NCBI GenBank assembly: GCA_031261145.1
Contig: JAISJX010000355.1
Span: 1-6,721 of the forward strand
From: Tannerella sp.
GTDB lineage: Bacteria; Bacteroidota; Bacteroidia; Bacteroidales; Tannerellaceae
DNA: 6,721 nt
Direction: 5' to 3'
Shown here: piece by piece, positions 1-6,721 of the stretch
Layout of the letters: every line of letters starts with the position of its first letter
How positions within the stretch are numbered: the stretch's first letter is position 1
The notes under the pieces: generated by a model
What the model saw: the letters and a program-made list of their open reading frames with translations, nothing else
Databases searched by the model: none
What the model was told of the DNA's origin: nothing
Made by a program: the position numbers and the translations under genes

Positions 1-1
1 A

Positions 2-871
2 CTTCTGTATTGGTCGCTGCAAGACCCCGAAAAAGAGCCTGACGCCTATCCGTGGGCGATTGCCATGCGCGGGAAAAATCCGGCTCTGCTGGACGTGGAA
101 CTGCTCAACCCGTACAACGCCATCGACGCCTCGAAAAACGAACGCGCCCTGATACGCAATATCAGCGGACAACCTTTGCGCAGAGGCATCTACGTTGATG
201 GAATCTACGACATAGGTCGAATTGAAAACGTACACTGGAATCCGTGGTGGAGTATGAAACCGGCGCTTTTAAACTGGCAGAAAGCAAACGGCGAAGCCTT
301 TATTTTTGAACGTACAGACTGGCATTATGTGCTCAATACCTTTTGCTTCGGCTACCGGGTGGGTTATAAATTCGGGGCAAGCCAAGGCAGCCAGGGAGCC
401 TGCAACGGCAACTTCCTTGGAATCGGCGCGGACGCCTGCCACACATCTGTATTGGTGGAACAGAGCGCTCCTTTCGGATTGCTGATTACCAACGGCGAAT
501 TTGTCGCCATGGAAGGAGAAGACCCTACGATGGTGGTTGTAACCGACGCCAATCATGGAAATGTACGGTTTGTCAATTGCGCTTTTTGGGGACCGTGCAA
601 CCAAAATGCAAAAATCAACGGGCGTGGAACGGTGGGCTTTTCCGACTGTATTTTTGTGCAATGGGACAGAAACAAAGAAGGACGCAGCGCCATTCAAGCT
701 AACGGAGGTACGCTGGTTGTTCGCGGATGCGATTTCATTGCCGATAATCCGCAAGTTGCCCTTGGCGAAAAAGTACGGGCAATTGTCAGCGAAAACACGG
801 TAAAGGGGAAAGTACGGATTGATAATAAATCGAAAAACTCAATTGTAAAGGATAATTTAGGCTCGGAATAA
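2..871 (+). CDS. Right-handed beta-helix (pectate-lyase-like fold) protein, 5' truncated
   Basis: The reading frame is open from the window edge to a TAA at 869-871, giving 289 residues of the C-terminal part; the true start lies upstream. The Met codon at 65 is unlikely to be the start, because the 21 residues before it (reading LLYWSLQDPEKEPDAYPWAI and on) look like normal protein. The C-terminal half has repeating short strand-turn units with a similar pattern: VRFVNCAFWG (about residue 188), VGFSDCIF (about 211) and LVVRGCDF (about 238), spaced 23-27 residues apart. Such rungs are typical of parallel beta-helix proteins of the pectate lyase/GH28-like group. The middle part is rich in Trp, Tyr and Phe (NPWWS, DWHY), as expected for a sugar-binding groove. 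Its place ahead of GH43, GH95 and GH92 genes suggests a polysaccharide lyase, hydrolase or binding protein. I cannot assign a CAZy family or catalytic residues, and the export signal is not visible. The fold call is fairly secure; the function is inference. Confidence 0.75.
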   Translation, partial: LLYWSLQDPEKEPDAYPWAIAMRGKNPALLDVELLNPYNAIDASKNERALIRNISGQPLRRGIYVDGIYDIGRIENVHWNPWWSMKPALLNWQKANGEAFIFERTDWHYVLNTFCFGYRVGYKFGASQGSQGACNGNFLGIGADACHTSVLVEQSAPFGLLITNGEFVAMEGEDPTMVVVTDANHGNVRFVNCAFWGPCNQNAKINGRGTVGFSDCIFVQWDRNKEGRSAIQANGGTLVVRGCDFIADNPQVALGEKVRAIVSENTVKGKVRIDNKSKNSIVKDNLGSE

Positions 872-969
872 GAATAATATGAATATCTGCAATAGTTCCA
901 AGTCCCGCAGGTTAGGGAACATCGCGGACAATCATTAGAATAATGAACAATTAATATGAACAATATATC
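872..969 (+). other. A/T-rich intergenic leader before the GH43-GH95 gene
   Basis: This is the only gap longer than 15 bases in the window. It has no convincing Bacteroidota promoter (no clear TAnnTTTG with an upstream TTTG), no Shine-Dalgarno motif and no hairpin followed by a T-run. Two weak, mutually exclusive stems can be drawn: 895-899 with 916-920, and 902-908 with 924-929 (one bulged base). The last third is very A/T-rich, as is common before start codons in this phylum. Either the upstream gene reads through into the next one or a promoter lies here that I cannot recognise. Confidence 0.4.
943..964 (+). repeat. Short direct repeat ATGAACAAT x2, 13-bp period, before the start codon
   Basis: ATGAACAAT occurs at 943-951 and again at 956-964, separated by four bases. 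Each copy begins with an ATG that opens a tiny reading frame: three codons then TAA from 943, and five codons then TGA from 956. The second TGA (971-973) overlaps the ATG of the GH43-GH95 gene (970-972) as ATGA. The repeat is plain in the sequence; any role in translation is speculative, since A/T-rich sequence makes such matches by chance. Confidence 0.5.
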
Positions 970-3900
970 ATGAAAGCATCATTTTTCAAAGGCTCGAAAC
1001 AACTATTATTGAGTGTTGTGCTCATTTTGTCGGCGCATTTTGCAGGAGGACAAAATAACCCTTTTATCCGTCATATCTATACGGCAGACCCTTCCGCCCA
1101 TGTATGGCAAGACGGCAGGCTGTATGTTTATCCGTCGCACGACGTTGACCCGCCGCGAGGCTGCGACCTGATGGACAAGTACCATGTCTTCTCTACCGAC
1201 GATATGGAAAACTGGACGGACCACGGCGAGATACTCAACTCAAGTCAGGTGCCATGGGGACGCAAAGAAGGCGGTTTCATGTGGGCGCCGGACTGTGTTT
1301 ACAAAAATGGCGCTTACTATTTTTACTTCCCGCATCCCAGCGGAACGGATTGGAACAATACGTGGAAAGTAGGCGTTGCAACCAGCAAAAGCCCCGTGAA
1401 AGATTTTGAAGTAAAGGGTTACTTTGCCGGTATTGATTCTTTTGCCATGATTGACCCCTGCGTATTTATGGATGACGACGGCAAAGCGTATTTCTACTAC
1501 GGCGGCGGCTCCAAATGCAAAGCCGGAAAGTTGAAGGACAATATGCTGGAATTGGACGGACCACTGCAAGACATGGTCGGACTGGAAGATTTCCACGAAG
1601 CCGCATGGGTACACAAAAGAAACGGAATTTATTATCTGTCGTATGCAGATAATGCCCGCGGCAACAATAAACTCCGTTACGCCACCGGCAACAGCCCTTT
1701 GGGTCCATGGAAATATCAGGGTATCCTCCTCGATAAGGTCAGTTCGGATACAAACCACGGCTCTATCGTTGAATACAAAGGCGAATGGTACCTGTTCTAC
1801 CACAATTGCGATATTTCCAAACAAGGGAACTTGCGCTCTATTTGCTTCGACAAACTATATTACAACCCTGACGGAACTATCAAAAAAGTAGTTCAGACAA
1901 GCGGTTTGGAAGCCAGCAAACGTAAAATCGGGATTACTGCCGGTTGGACAGACAGGGCTGAATTTTCAGGGCAAGGCGTCAAACCTGACGGAAAAAACGT
2001 GCTGTGGTACCGGCAATCGGCAAAGGTTTGGGAAGAAGCCTTGCCGCTTGGCAACGGGAAATTAGGCGCGATGGTATTCGGAGGCGTGGCGGACGAACGA
2101 ATCCAACTGAACGAAAATACGCTGTGGGACGGTTATCCCTTAGACCCGAACAATCCGGAAGGACTGAAAGCCTTGCCGGAAGTACGACGCCTGTTGTTTG
2201 AAAACAAGAACAACGAAGCCGTGAAATTAGCCGAACAAACCATGATGGGCAATCCCAGAGGCGTCAAATCGTACCAGTCGTTGGGCGAATTATGGTTTGA
2301 CACCCCCGACAAAAAAGCGGAAAACTACATCCGCAGCCTCGACCTCTCCACGGCTGTAGCCACCACGAAATATACCGCCGACGGGGTCACTTACACCCGC
2401 GAACAATTTGCATCCGCACCGGAAAATGTGATTGTTGTGCGGATTACATCGGATAAAAAGAACAAAATCAATCTCTCCCTGACATTGAAACGAGAAAAAG
2501 ACGCCCAATGCGAAGCCATCTCCTCCGACCCGAACTCCCTTCTGCTCAGGGGAAGATTCTACGGCAAAGATGAAAAAGGCGTTTATCTCGGCATCAGTTT
2601 CGCAGCACAAGTGAAAGCCGTAGCCGAAAACGGTGTCGTCAAATTCGTACACGACGACTTCGGTCATTCCAACCTGCTTACGGTCAGCAATGCGGATGCC
2701 CTGACATTGTATATTACCGGAGCGACCGATTACACGGGCATGGAAAATCTGGCAAAGGGAATCCATACTCCTTCGGGATTCCCTGTCAATAAATGCGCCG
2801 AAACCATCGCCAAAGCGACCGAAAAAGATTACGGACAACTCAAATCGGAACATATCGCCGACCATCAACATTATTTCAATCGGGTAGAACTGAATCTTGC
2901 CGAGATTTCGCCGGATATTGCATCGCTTCCGACCAACGAAAGGCTGAATCTGGCGCGAAAAACAGGTAATCCCGATTTGGGATTAGTGGAGACGTATTTC
3001 CAGTTTGGACGTTACCTGCTGATTGGCTCGTCCCGTCCGGGCGGTATGCCTGCTAACCTTCAGGGACTTTGGGCATGGCAGATGAACGCCCCGTGGAATG
3101 CGGATTTCCATACGAATATTAATTTCCAGATGAACTATTGGCTCGTGGAAATAACCAATCTGTCGGAATTGCATACGCCTCTTTTCGATTTGATGAATGT
3201 GATGATTAAACCGGGTGAGCGTAGCGCGGAAGTAATCTATGGCGCTCGCGGATGGGTAGTTCATCACCTGACCGATGCGTGGGGATTCACCGCGCCAGCC
3301 GACGGTCCGCAAGGCATTTGGCCCATGGGGTCGGCGTGGCTCGCCCAACACCCGTGGGAACATTACGCCTATACGGGTGATAAGGACTTTTTGGCGCAAC
3401 GCGCTTATCCTGTGATGAAAGGCGCCGCCCGTTTCATCATGGATTTTTTAGTGGAAGCGCCGGCAGGAACAGCATACGCAGGGAAATTAGTAACCAATCC
3501 CTCCTACTCGCCCGAAAACACGTTTATCCTGCCCAACGGCGAACATTCGGTATTTACCTACGGAGCAACCATGGATTTGGAAATCATTCATAACTTATTG
3601 ACCAATTGCATCGAAGCGTCAAAAATATTGAAAACGGACAAAGCCTTCCGCAATGAATGTGAAAAGACGCTGAAACGCTTGCCTGCCATACAAATCAGCA
3701 AAGAAACCGGACGTATCCTGGAATGGGCGGAGGACTACAAAGAAGCAGAGCCTCATCATCGCCACACATCCCATCTGTTCGGCTTGCATCCGGGTAATCA
3801 AATAACAGTGGGAGGAACGCCCGCACTTGCCGAAGCCGCCCGCAAAACGCTCAACGCACGCGGCGACGATGGCACCGGCTGGGGATTGGCTTGGAAAATC

Positions 3901-4335
3901 AACATGTGGAATCGCTTACAAGACGGCGACCATGCTTATAAATTGCTGTCCGTTTTGCTAAGCCAGAAAACCCTGCCCAACCTGTTTGACGACCATCCGC
4001 CATTTCAGATTGACGGTAACTTCGGCGCAACCGCCGCCATTGCCGAGATGTTGGTACAAAGCCAATTGCAACTGTCTGACGGAAGTTATGAAGTGCAGTT
4101 ACTGCCTGCCCTCCCGCAAGCCATTGCAAAAACCGGCTCCGTCAAAGGTCTGCGGGCAAGAGGCGGATTCATCATTGACTTGGCATGGAAAGAAGGGAAA
4201 TTAACAAACGCCGAGATTCAATCGACTTTAGGCGGCAAATTACACCTCCGTTCGGGAAATTTCCGGAAAGTTTACAAAACTCAAAAAGGGGATATTATTT
4301 CAGTGAATGCGACAGATATTTTACGAAACAAATAA
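970..4335 (+). CDS. Exported GH43-GH95 fusion glycosidase (arabinofuranosidase/xylosidase plus alpha-L-fucosidase type)
   Basis: A 1121-residue protein with two complete catalytic domains. Residues 1-27 are a Sec signal peptide (basic start, hydrophobic [11 protein letters not shown], cleavage near AGG|Q28) with no lipobox Cys, so a periplasmic location is likely. Residues about 29-315 are a GH43 five-bladed propeller with its expected active site: base D40 (TADPSAHVW), pKa-modulating D162 (MIDPC), acid E210 (FHEAAW) and H263 (NHGS). A short linker leads to GH95 at about 344-1121, opening with [19 protein letters not shown]. By recalled alignment to bifidobacterial AfcA, N716 and N718 ([11 protein letters not shown]), probable acid E918 (LEWAED) and D1015 (QIDGNFG) match the catalytic set. 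The GH95 part, about 778 residues, is full length for the family and carries no second signal peptide, supporting a real fusion. GH95 enzymes release alpha-L-fucose or alpha-L-galactose; GH43 enzymes usually release L-arabinofuranose or xylose. ATG at 970 is chosen because it directly precedes the signal peptide. Exact substrates are inferred. Confidence 0.93.
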   Translation: MKASFFKGSKQLLLSVVLILSAHFAGGQNNPFIRHIYTADPSAHVWQDGRLYVYPSHDVDPPRGCDLMDKYHVFSTDDMENWTDHGEILNSSQVPWGRKEGGFMWAPDCVYKNGAYYFYFPHPSGTDWNNTWKVGVATSKSPVKDFEVKGYFAGIDSFAMIDPCVFMDDDGKAYFYYGGGSKCKAGKLKDNMLELDGPLQDMVGLEDFHEAAWVHKRNGIYYLSYADNARGNNKLRYATGNSPLGPWKYQGILLDKVSSDTNHGSIVEYKGEWYLFYHNCDISKQGNLRSICFDKLYYNPDGTIKKVVQTSGLEASKRKIGITAGWTDRAEFSGQGVKPDGKNVLWYRQSAKVWEEALPLGNGKLGAMVFGGVADERIQLNENTLWDGYPLDPNNPEGLKALPEVRRLLFENKNNEAVKLAEQTMMGNPRGVKSYQSLGELWFDTPDKKAENYIRSLDLSTAVATTKYTADGVTYTREQFASAPENVIVVRITSDKKNKINLSLTLKREKDAQCEAISSDPNSLLLRGRFYGKDEKGVYLGISFAAQVKAVAENGVVKFVHDDFGHSNLLTVSNADALTLYITGATDYTGMENLAKGIHTPSGFPVNKCAETIAKATEKDYGQLKSEHIADHQHYFNRVELNLAEISPDIASLPTNERLNLARKTGNPDLGLVETYFQFGRYLLIGSSRPGGMPANLQGLWAWQMNAPWNADFHTNINFQMNYWLVEITNLSELHTPLFDLMNVMIKPGERSAEVIYGARGWVVHHLTDAWGFTAPADGPQGIWPMGSAWLAQHPWEHYAYTGDKDFLAQRAYPVMKGAARFIMDFLVEAPAGTAYAGKLVTNPSYSPENTFILPNGEHSVFTYGATMDLEIIHNLLTNCIEASKILKTDKAFRNECEKTLKRLPAIQISKETGRILEWAEDYKEAEPHHRHTSHLFGLHPGNQITVGGTPALAEAARKTLNARGDDGTGWGLAWKINMWNRLQDGDHAYKLLSVLLSQKTLPNLFDDHPPFQIDGNFGATAAIAEMLVQSQLQLSDGSYEVQLLPALPQAIAKTGSVKGLRARGGFIIDLAWKEGKLTNAEIQSTLGGKLHLRSGNFRKVYKTQKGDIISVNATDILRNK

Positions 4336-4346
4336 ATTAATTGATT

Positions 4347-6593
4347 ATGATAGGCAAAAATTTAGTATGCGGTAAGTCCGGTTGGATACTGCTTTTAATA
4401 ATGAGTGTTCAGATTGCCAATGCCCAACATTACACCGGTTATGTCGATCCCTATATCGGTTCCGGGGGGCACGGGCATGTGTTTGTAGGCGCCAGCGTCC
4501 CTTTCGGCGCTGTTCAGGTGGGGCCGTCCAATTTTTACAAAGGCTGGGATTGGTGTTCAGGATACAACTACGGCGATAGTGTCATTATCGGCTTCCCCCA
4601 GTTACATCTGAGCGGCACGGGAATCGGCGATTTAGGCGATATCCTTATTATGCCGTACATGGGTGAAGTCCGGTTGGATAAAGGCGTCGAAACACAACGC
4701 TTCAGCGGATATTCTTCGCTCTATTCACATCAGAATGAACAGGTGAGGCCGGGATATTACGCCGTGAAATTAGATGATTACGGCGTGGAAGTGGAATTGA
4801 CGGCTACGGAACGCGCCGGTTTTCACCGATATACGTTTCCTTCCGGGAAAAACGCCCGTATCATCATTGATCTGGTGGATGGAATTAACGATAAGACAAC
4901 GGAATCGTACATCGAACGGGTTGATAAATATACGCTGAAAGGGTATCGTTCATCATCCGGTTGGGCGAAAAAGCAACAAGTATTTTTCGCCATTCAATCC
5001 TCCGTGCCGCTGAATGATTTCGCTGTTTACAACGAAACCCAACTTTTACCTGCAAAAAAAGGAAAAGGTTTGGCCGTAAAAGGACTGATTAGCTTTGAAA
5101 ACTCACCCGGCGTCGTGTCGCTGAAAGTCGGGATCTCGCCGGTCAGCGCCGAAAATGCTTTGGCGAACATCAAAGCTGAAATTCCCGGCTGGGATTTCGA
5201 GAAAGTAAAACAGCAGGCCGAAGATAAATGGGAAAAAGAACTGGCGAAAATTGAGGTCGAAACGCAAAGCGAAGCCGATAAACGGATATTTTATACCGCA
5301 TTGTATCACCTGATGATACACCCGTCGCTGTTCAACGACCATAATGGGGATTACCGGGGCGCCGACTGGAATGTATATAAAAAAGCATCGTTCGATAGCT
5401 ACACGATTTTCTCGTTGTGGGATACCTACCGCGCCGCTCATCCTTTATTCACTATTACCAACCCCGACCGTGTCGGAGATTTCGTAAACAGCATGTTGGC
5501 TATTTTCGACCAAACCGGGGTGCTGCCGATTTGGCATTTGCGCGGATACGATACCGGTACGATGGTAGGTATCAACAGTTTTCAAGTGATCGCCGAAGCA
5601 TGGATCAAAGGCTGTAAAGGATTTGATCCCGAACGGGCGTTCCATGCCATGAAAACAACTGCTATGAGCGACGTTCGCGGATTAGATTATGTAAGGGATT
5701 TGAAACCTATCCCTTCCGATGTCATGAAAAATCGTCCTGTTGCAACAGCGCTTGAATACGCCATTGGTGATGCCAGTATCGCCATGATGGCCAAAAGCCT
5801 TGGAAAAACAGATGATTACACCTATTTTTGGAAACGGGCGAAAAATTATCAATTATACTATGATACGGAAACCGGGTTCATCCGCGGTAAAATGGCTAAC
5901 GGCGATTGGAATCCGACATTCAATCCGCTGAAATCCACTCGCCCGTGGGCAACCGATTACGCCGAGGGGAACGCTTGGCAGTATTTATGGCTGGCGCCAC
6001 ATGATGTCAGCGGTTTAGTCGAAATGTTGGGAGGCCGGGAAGCGTTTATTGACCGTCTGGATATTTTCTTTTCGCTCGAAACAGATGCTTCCGATCCGGA
6101 CGTATTGGTCGATCTGACCGGTTGCATCGGGCAATATGCGCATGGTAACGAACCGAGCCACCACATCGCCTACTTGTATTCCTGCGTCGGCCAACCGTGG
6201 AAAACGGAACGGCTTACGCGAAGGATTATGACGGAATTTTACACCGATAAGCCGGATGGAATCATTGGAAACGAGGATTGCGGACAGATGTCGGGCTGGT
6301 ATATCTTTTCAGCGATGGGATTTTATCCTGTCTTCACCGCTTCGGGCGAATATGTGATCGGAAGTCCGGTGTTCGACAAAACAGTTATCCATCTCGAAAA
6401 CGGAAATACTTTTACGGTCGAAACGGTCAATAACGCACCCGCGAATTGCTATGTGCAAAGCATCGAACTGAACGGCCGGAAATACGACTCAACCGTTCTG
6501 AATCATCAAGACATCGTAAACGGAGGAGTTATCAAAATAACAATGGGCGACAAACCTAATTATCATTTAGTTAAAACAAATTTCATAAAATAA
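4347..6593 (+). CDS. Exported GH92 alpha-mannosidase-family enzyme
   Basis: A 748-residue protein from ATG 4347. An in-frame TTG at 4341 would add two residues, but ATG is the ordinary choice and leaves an 11-bp gap after the upstream stop. Residues 1-26 form a signal peptide (hydrophobic WILLLIMSV, cleavage at ANA|Q27) without a lipobox Cys, suggesting the periplasm. The rest is full-length GH92: an N-terminal beta-sandwich starting at VDPYIGSGGHGHVF (about 33) and SVPFGAVQVGP, then an (alpha/alpha)6-barrel from about residue 290. Family signatures are YAEGNAWQY with E540 (probable general acid), HGNEPSHHIAYLY (about 599) and GNEDCGQMSGWY with D644 (probable base region). GH92 enzymes are calcium-dependent, inverting exo-alpha-mannosidases acting on 1,2-, 1,3-, 1,4- or 1,6-linked mannose or mannose phosphate; I cannot set the linkage here. 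Its position just behind the GH43-GH95 gene implies shared expression and a common glycan. The family call is firm; the substrate is open. Confidence 0.95.
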   Translation: MIGKNLVCGKSGWILLLIMSVQIANAQHYTGYVDPYIGSGGHGHVFVGASVPFGAVQVGPSNFYKGWDWCSGYNYGDSVIIGFPQLHLSGTGIGDLGDILIMPYMGEVRLDKGVETQRFSGYSSLYSHQNEQVRPGYYAVKLDDYGVEVELTATERAGFHRYTFPSGKNARIIIDLVDGINDKTTESYIERVDKYTLKGYRSSSGWAKKQQVFFAIQSSVPLNDFAVYNETQLLPAKKGKGLAVKGLISFENSPGVVSLKVGISPVSAENALANIKAEIPGWDFEKVKQQAEDKWEKELAKIEVETQSEADKRIFYTALYHLMIHPSLFNDHNGDYRGADWNVYKKASFDSYTIFSLWDTYRAAHPLFTITNPDRVGDFVNSMLAIFDQTGVLPIWHLRGYDTGTMVGINSFQVIAEAWIKGCKGFDPERAFHAMKTTAMSDVRGLDYVRDLKPIPSDVMKNRPVATALEYAIGDASIAMMAKSLGKTDDYTYFWKRAKNYQLYYDTETGFIRGKMANGDWNPTFNPLKSTRPWATDYAEGNAWQYLWLAPHDVSGLVEMLGGREAFIDRLDIFFSLETDASDPDVLVDLTGCIGQYAHGNEPSHHIAYLYSCVGQPWKTERLTRRIMTEFYTDKPDGIIGNEDCGQMSGWYIFSAMGFYPVFTASGEYVIGSPVFDKTVIHLENGNTFTVETVNNAPANCYVQSIELNGRKYDSTVLNHQDIVNGGVIKITMGDKPNYHLVKTNFIK

Positions 6594-6608
6594 ATATAGT
6601 ATATACGT

Positions 6609-6721
6609 ATGAAAACATTAAAAAATTTTACAGTTTTAATTTTTATCCTGTCCATCCTTTTTTCGACTAACTGGGCGATGGCTGCGGATAAACTGACGGC
6701 CGGAACAGCCAAAGTTAATTT
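6609..6721 (+). CDS. N-terminus of an exported protein, 3' truncated by the window end
   Basis: ATG at 6609 opens a frame of 37 complete codons running off the window. The first residues, MKTLKNFTVLIFILSILFST and on, have a basic start and a long hydrophobic core, followed by NWAMAADKL with a signal-peptidase-I site near AMA|A or MAA|D. There is no Cys at the cleavage site, so a lipoprotein is unlikely. It begins 15 bp after the GH92 stop, on the same strand, so it is probably the next gene of the operon. The first mature residues, LTAGTAKVN, loosely recall the start of neutral ceramidase-like proteins in Bacteroidota (AG-AKV-ITP pattern), but this is too short to name a family. Start and export signal are well supported; function is unknown. 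Confidence 0.7.
   Translation, partial: MKTLKNFTVLIFILSILFSTNWAMAADKLTAGTAKVN

Noticed and set aside
269..754. 161-codon antisense frame over the beta-helix gene
   Set aside because: It overlaps a frame with clear beta-helix repeats and shows no domain or start signal of its own.
65..871. Beta-helix gene starting at ATG 65 as a complete small protein
   Set aside because: The frame is open upstream to the window edge and the preceding residues look like ordinary protein; no signal peptide follows ATG 65.
895..929. Possible terminator or attenuator hairpins in the gap before the fusion gene
   Set aside because: Stems are only 5-6 bp with 15-16-base loops, one has a bulge, and no T-run follows.
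1240..1824. 194-codon antisense frame inside the GH43 region
   Set aside because: It lies entirely over a strongly supported GH43 domain; its translation has no recognisable domain and looks like a reverse-strand shadow.
2002..2060. Internal start of a separate GH95 gene at the domain junction
   Set aside because: No stop codon, no suitable start codon and no signal peptide are found at the junction, so the fusion is read as one protein.
2290..2871. 193-codon antisense frame inside the GH95 region
   Set aside because: It overlaps conserved GH95 coding sequence and has a low-complexity Phe/Gly-rich translation typical of a shadow frame.
4341..4346. TTG at 4341 as start of the GH92 gene
   Set aside because: ATG at 4347 is in frame two codons later and gives a normal signal peptide; nothing favours the rarer start.
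6603..6610. Perfect 8-bp palindrome ATACGTAT touching the start at 6609
   Set aside because: Short and A/T-rich; expected by chance and too small to call an operator.

Overview
The window looks like part of a polysaccharide- or glycan-utilisation gene cluster from a member of the Bacteroidota, most likely Bacteroidales. The evidence is the gene content (GH43, GH95 and GH92 exo-glycosidases in one close-packed run), N-terminal export signals on every gene whose start is visible, A/T-rich starts without clear Shine-Dalgarno sequences, and moderate GC. The species cannot be named from the sequence.

All genes are on the + strand. Positions 2-871 hold the 3' end of a right-handed beta-helix protein (pectate-lyase-like fold) whose start lies outside the window. 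A 98-bp A/T-rich gap (872-969) follows, with a short tandem repeat just before the next start codon. Positions 970-4335 encode a 1121-residue exported protein that fuses a complete GH43 domain (arabinofuranosidase/xylosidase type) to a complete GH95 domain (alpha-L-fucosidase/alpha-L-galactosidase type). Eleven bases later, 4347-6593 encodes an exported GH92 enzyme (alpha-mannosidase family). Fifteen bases after that, 6609 begins another exported protein that is cut by the window end.

The tight spacing of the last three genes suggests one transcript. The signal peptides are of the signal-peptidase-I type without a lipobox cysteine, so the enzymes probably act in the periplasm on imported oligosaccharides. 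The activities predicted by family are removal of L-fucose (or L-galactose), L-arabinofuranose (or xylose) and alpha-mannose. That points to a branched, fucosylated plant glycan or glycoprotein, but the substrate cannot be fixed without the rest of the locus. No SusC/SusD pair, regulator, RNA gene, mobile element or CRISPR is visible. The most distinctive item is the GH43-GH95 fusion. I saw no clear sign of a wholly new system.
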